Origin: Planctomycetota bacterium | GTDB taxonomy: Bacteria > Planctomycetota > DG-23 > SLPQ01 | Reading direction: 5' to 3' | Length of the DNA stretch: 6,903 bases | Assembly: GCA_021160625.1 (NCBI GenBank) | Contig: JAGHCE010000228.1 | Coordinates: 1 to 6,903, forward strand | Shown: in pieces, positions 5,685 to 6,903 of the stretch | Layout of the letters: every line of letters begins with the position of its first letter | Numbering within the stretch: position 1 is the stretch's first letter | Program-made: the position numbers and the translations under genes | The notes under the pieces: generated by a model | Told to the model about the DNA's origin: nothing | The model's input: only the letters and a program-made list of their open reading frames with translations | Database searches by the model: none

Positions 5685-6903
5685 TTGATGTTTCTCCTGC
5701 GGGGTACACAGCGCTCACGCGGGACTCTACCCGCCCGCGCTTTAGTATCGTCTTGATAAACTGCCCCTCACAAAGCCCTCCGGCATCCCCGATAACGTTG
5801 CCCGCCTCGTCCTTTGTAACGCTGTACCCGCGCGCCAGGACCGCCAGGGGGCTGAGTGTTTCCAGTGCCACCAGGACTCTTTGTAACCGATTTTCGCAGG
5901 TTTTCAAGATATTATCGATGCCTCGGCAGACTTGTTCCCACCCGCTATCGAGCCTCTGGGCCTGCGGCACGACCAGCATTTCCGGCCGGGCAAACACCCC
6001 CCGGCGCCACGCGTAGGCGAGGCCTTCGCGGGCCCTGCGGCCCCGGCGCACGAGCCCCGTTACAAGGCTCCGCCGCGCGCCTTCAAGCCTCTCGACAATG
6101 AGCCGTTCGTCCGGAACCACCAGCGCTCCCACCCCGGTAGGCGTCATCGCACGGGCATCGGCCACCAGGTCGCTTATCGTGACGTCACGCTCGTGGCCCA
6201 CCGCGGATACGACAGGGACCCGGCTGGCGGCTATCGCCCGGGCTACGGACTCCTCGTTGAAGGCCCACAAGTCCTCAAGGCTCCCCCCGCCCCGGCCGAC
6301 GACGATCACGTCAAAGCCGCCGGCGCCGTTTAGCGTACGAAGGGCCCCGGCAATCTGCGCGGCCGCACCTTCCCCCTGGACGGCGACGGGAAAAACCGCC
6401 ACGCACGAGCGTGAAAACCGGCTGTAAATGCTCTTTATCATATCGCGCACCGCCGCCCCCTGCGGGCTCGTCACAAGCGCGATCCTTCCCGGCAGAAATG
6501 GAAGGGGCTTCTTACGCGCGACGTCGAAAAGTCCCTCCTTTTCGAGGCGTGCCTTCACCTGCCTGAAGGCCACCTCTAAAGCCCCCACGCCGCGCGGCTC
6601 AAGCGTGCGCGCAACCATCTGATACCGGCCGCCGGCCGTGTAGATGCTCAAGTCCCCGAACGCCAGGACCTCCATCCCGTCCTCAAGGTCGAACGAGAGG
6701 GCCGCGGCCGCCGGCTTCCACATAACCACCTCCAGCCGGCTCTCGTCGTCCTTCAAGGCGAAGTAGACGTGGCCGGAGCGGTGGATATGAAGGTTCGAGA
6801 CCTCGCCGACGACCAGGACAGAGCGGAAGTTGCGTTCGAGCGTCCGCCGGGCCAGCGCATTGATCTCGGTGACGGTGTAGGCCGCCGGCGTTTCCGGCCC
6901 GGC
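5653..6903 (-). CDS. xseA: Exodeoxyribonuclease VII large subunit (partial, extreme N-terminus outside window)
   Basis: XseA is the catalytic subunit of exonuclease VII, degrading single-stranded DNA to oligonucleotides in repair and recombination. The frame is open to the right edge: 416 residues are visible and probably only a few N-terminal ones are missing, since YTVTEINALARRTLE appears at visible residues 9-23. The N-terminal OB fold follows, with VVGEVSNLHIHRSGHVYFAL at 31-50. The catalytic core has RIALVTSPQGAAVRDMI (140-156), GRGGGSLEDLWAFNEE (203-218), and SAVGHERDVTISDLVADARA (233-252), which keeps the His and Asp of the usual GHETD motif but has Arg in place of Thr. The C-terminal part contains PLAVLARGYSVT (352-363), the conserved end motif. 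The internal TTG at 6756 is not the start because the OB fold begins upstream of it. Its stop lies inside xseB. Confidence 0.96.
   Translation of the reverse strand, partial: AGPETPAAYTVTEINALARRTLERNFRSVLVVGEVSNLHIHRSGHVYFALKDDESRLEVVMWKPAAAALSFDLEDGMEVLAFGDLSIYTAGGRYQMVARTLEPRGVGALEVAFRQVKARLEKEGLFDVARKKPLPFLPGRIALVTSPQGAAVRDMIKSIYSRFSRSCVAVFPVAVQGEGAAAQIAGALRTLNGAGGFDVIVVGRGGGSLEDLWAFNEESVARAIAASRVPVVSAVGHERDVTISDLVADARAMTPTGVGALVVPDERLIVERLEGARRSLVTGLVRRGRRAREGLAYAWRRGVFARPEMLVVPQAQRLDSGWEQVCRGIDNILKTCENRLQRVLVALETLSPLAVLARGYSVTKDEAGNVIGDAGGLCEGQFIKTILKRGRVESRVSAVYPAGETSSGEEGQKRDV
5694..5698 (-). promoter_or_regulatory. Ribosome binding site of xseB (supports a GTG start)
   Basis: AGGAG on the minus strand, inside the end of xseA, lies 9 bases before the GTG at 5684-5682. 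The spacing is slightly long but acceptable, and it is the only suitable site near the expected XseB N-terminus. Confidence 0.55.

Noticed and set aside
6754..6756. TTG as the start of xseA
   Set aside because: Upstream in-frame sequence to the window edge encodes the conserved OB-fold N-terminus, so this codon is an internal leucine.
1..6903. CRISPR arrays, tRNA or rRNA genes, insertion sequences, rho-independent terminators
   Set aside because: I found no repeated spaced units, RNA gene signatures, transposase-like frames or stem plus T-tract; nearly every base lies in the eight genes described.

Overview
This window is a single, tightly packed gene array read entirely from the minus strand of a GC-rich bacterium. 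In the direction of transcription (high to low coordinates) it carries xseA (missing its first few codons at the right edge), xseB, a PilZ-domain gene, ispA, dxs, nadK, a small 2[4Fe-4S] ferredoxin-type gene, and the alpha subunit of a 2-oxoacid:ferredoxin oxidoreductase of the VorB/KorA type (cut off at the left edge). The longest gap is 67 bases. Several junctions overlap (xseA/xseB 32 bp, dxs/nadK 4 bp as ATGA, nadK/ferredoxin 20 bp), which points to one operon with translational coupling. I see no promoter, rho-independent terminator, tRNA, rRNA, CRISPR array or mobile element, and no gene-free stretch longer than 300 bases.

The right half (4881-6903) holds the two subunits of exonuclease VII followed by a PilZ protein that is not part of the usual arrangement of this cluster. 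The middle (1192-4880) is the classical isoprenoid and cofactor block: FPP synthase, DXP synthase and NAD kinase. The tlyA gene often found between dxs and nadK is absent, and the two genes are directly coupled. The left part (1-1211) is redox metabolism: a dicluster ferredoxin subunit and a ferredoxin-reducing 2-oxoacid oxidoreductase, typical of anaerobes.

A metabolic theme links the middle and left parts, by inference. Dxs uses pyruvate and starts the MEP pathway. That pathway needs NADPH (made possible by NadK) and, in many bacteria, reduced ferredoxin for IspG/IspH. IspA consumes the IPP and DMAPP produced. The xseAB genes are a common genomic neighbour of ispA/dxs rather than a functional partner.

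The organism is a bacterium, probably anaerobic or facultative, with high GC in most genes. The style of the Dxs sequence and the VorB-type enzyme would fit Planctomycetota or a neighbouring anaerobic lineage, but this is recall-based inference and weakly supported. No clearly new biological system is visible. The most notable point is the PilZ gene, lower in GC than ispA and dxs, sitting between xseB and ispA.
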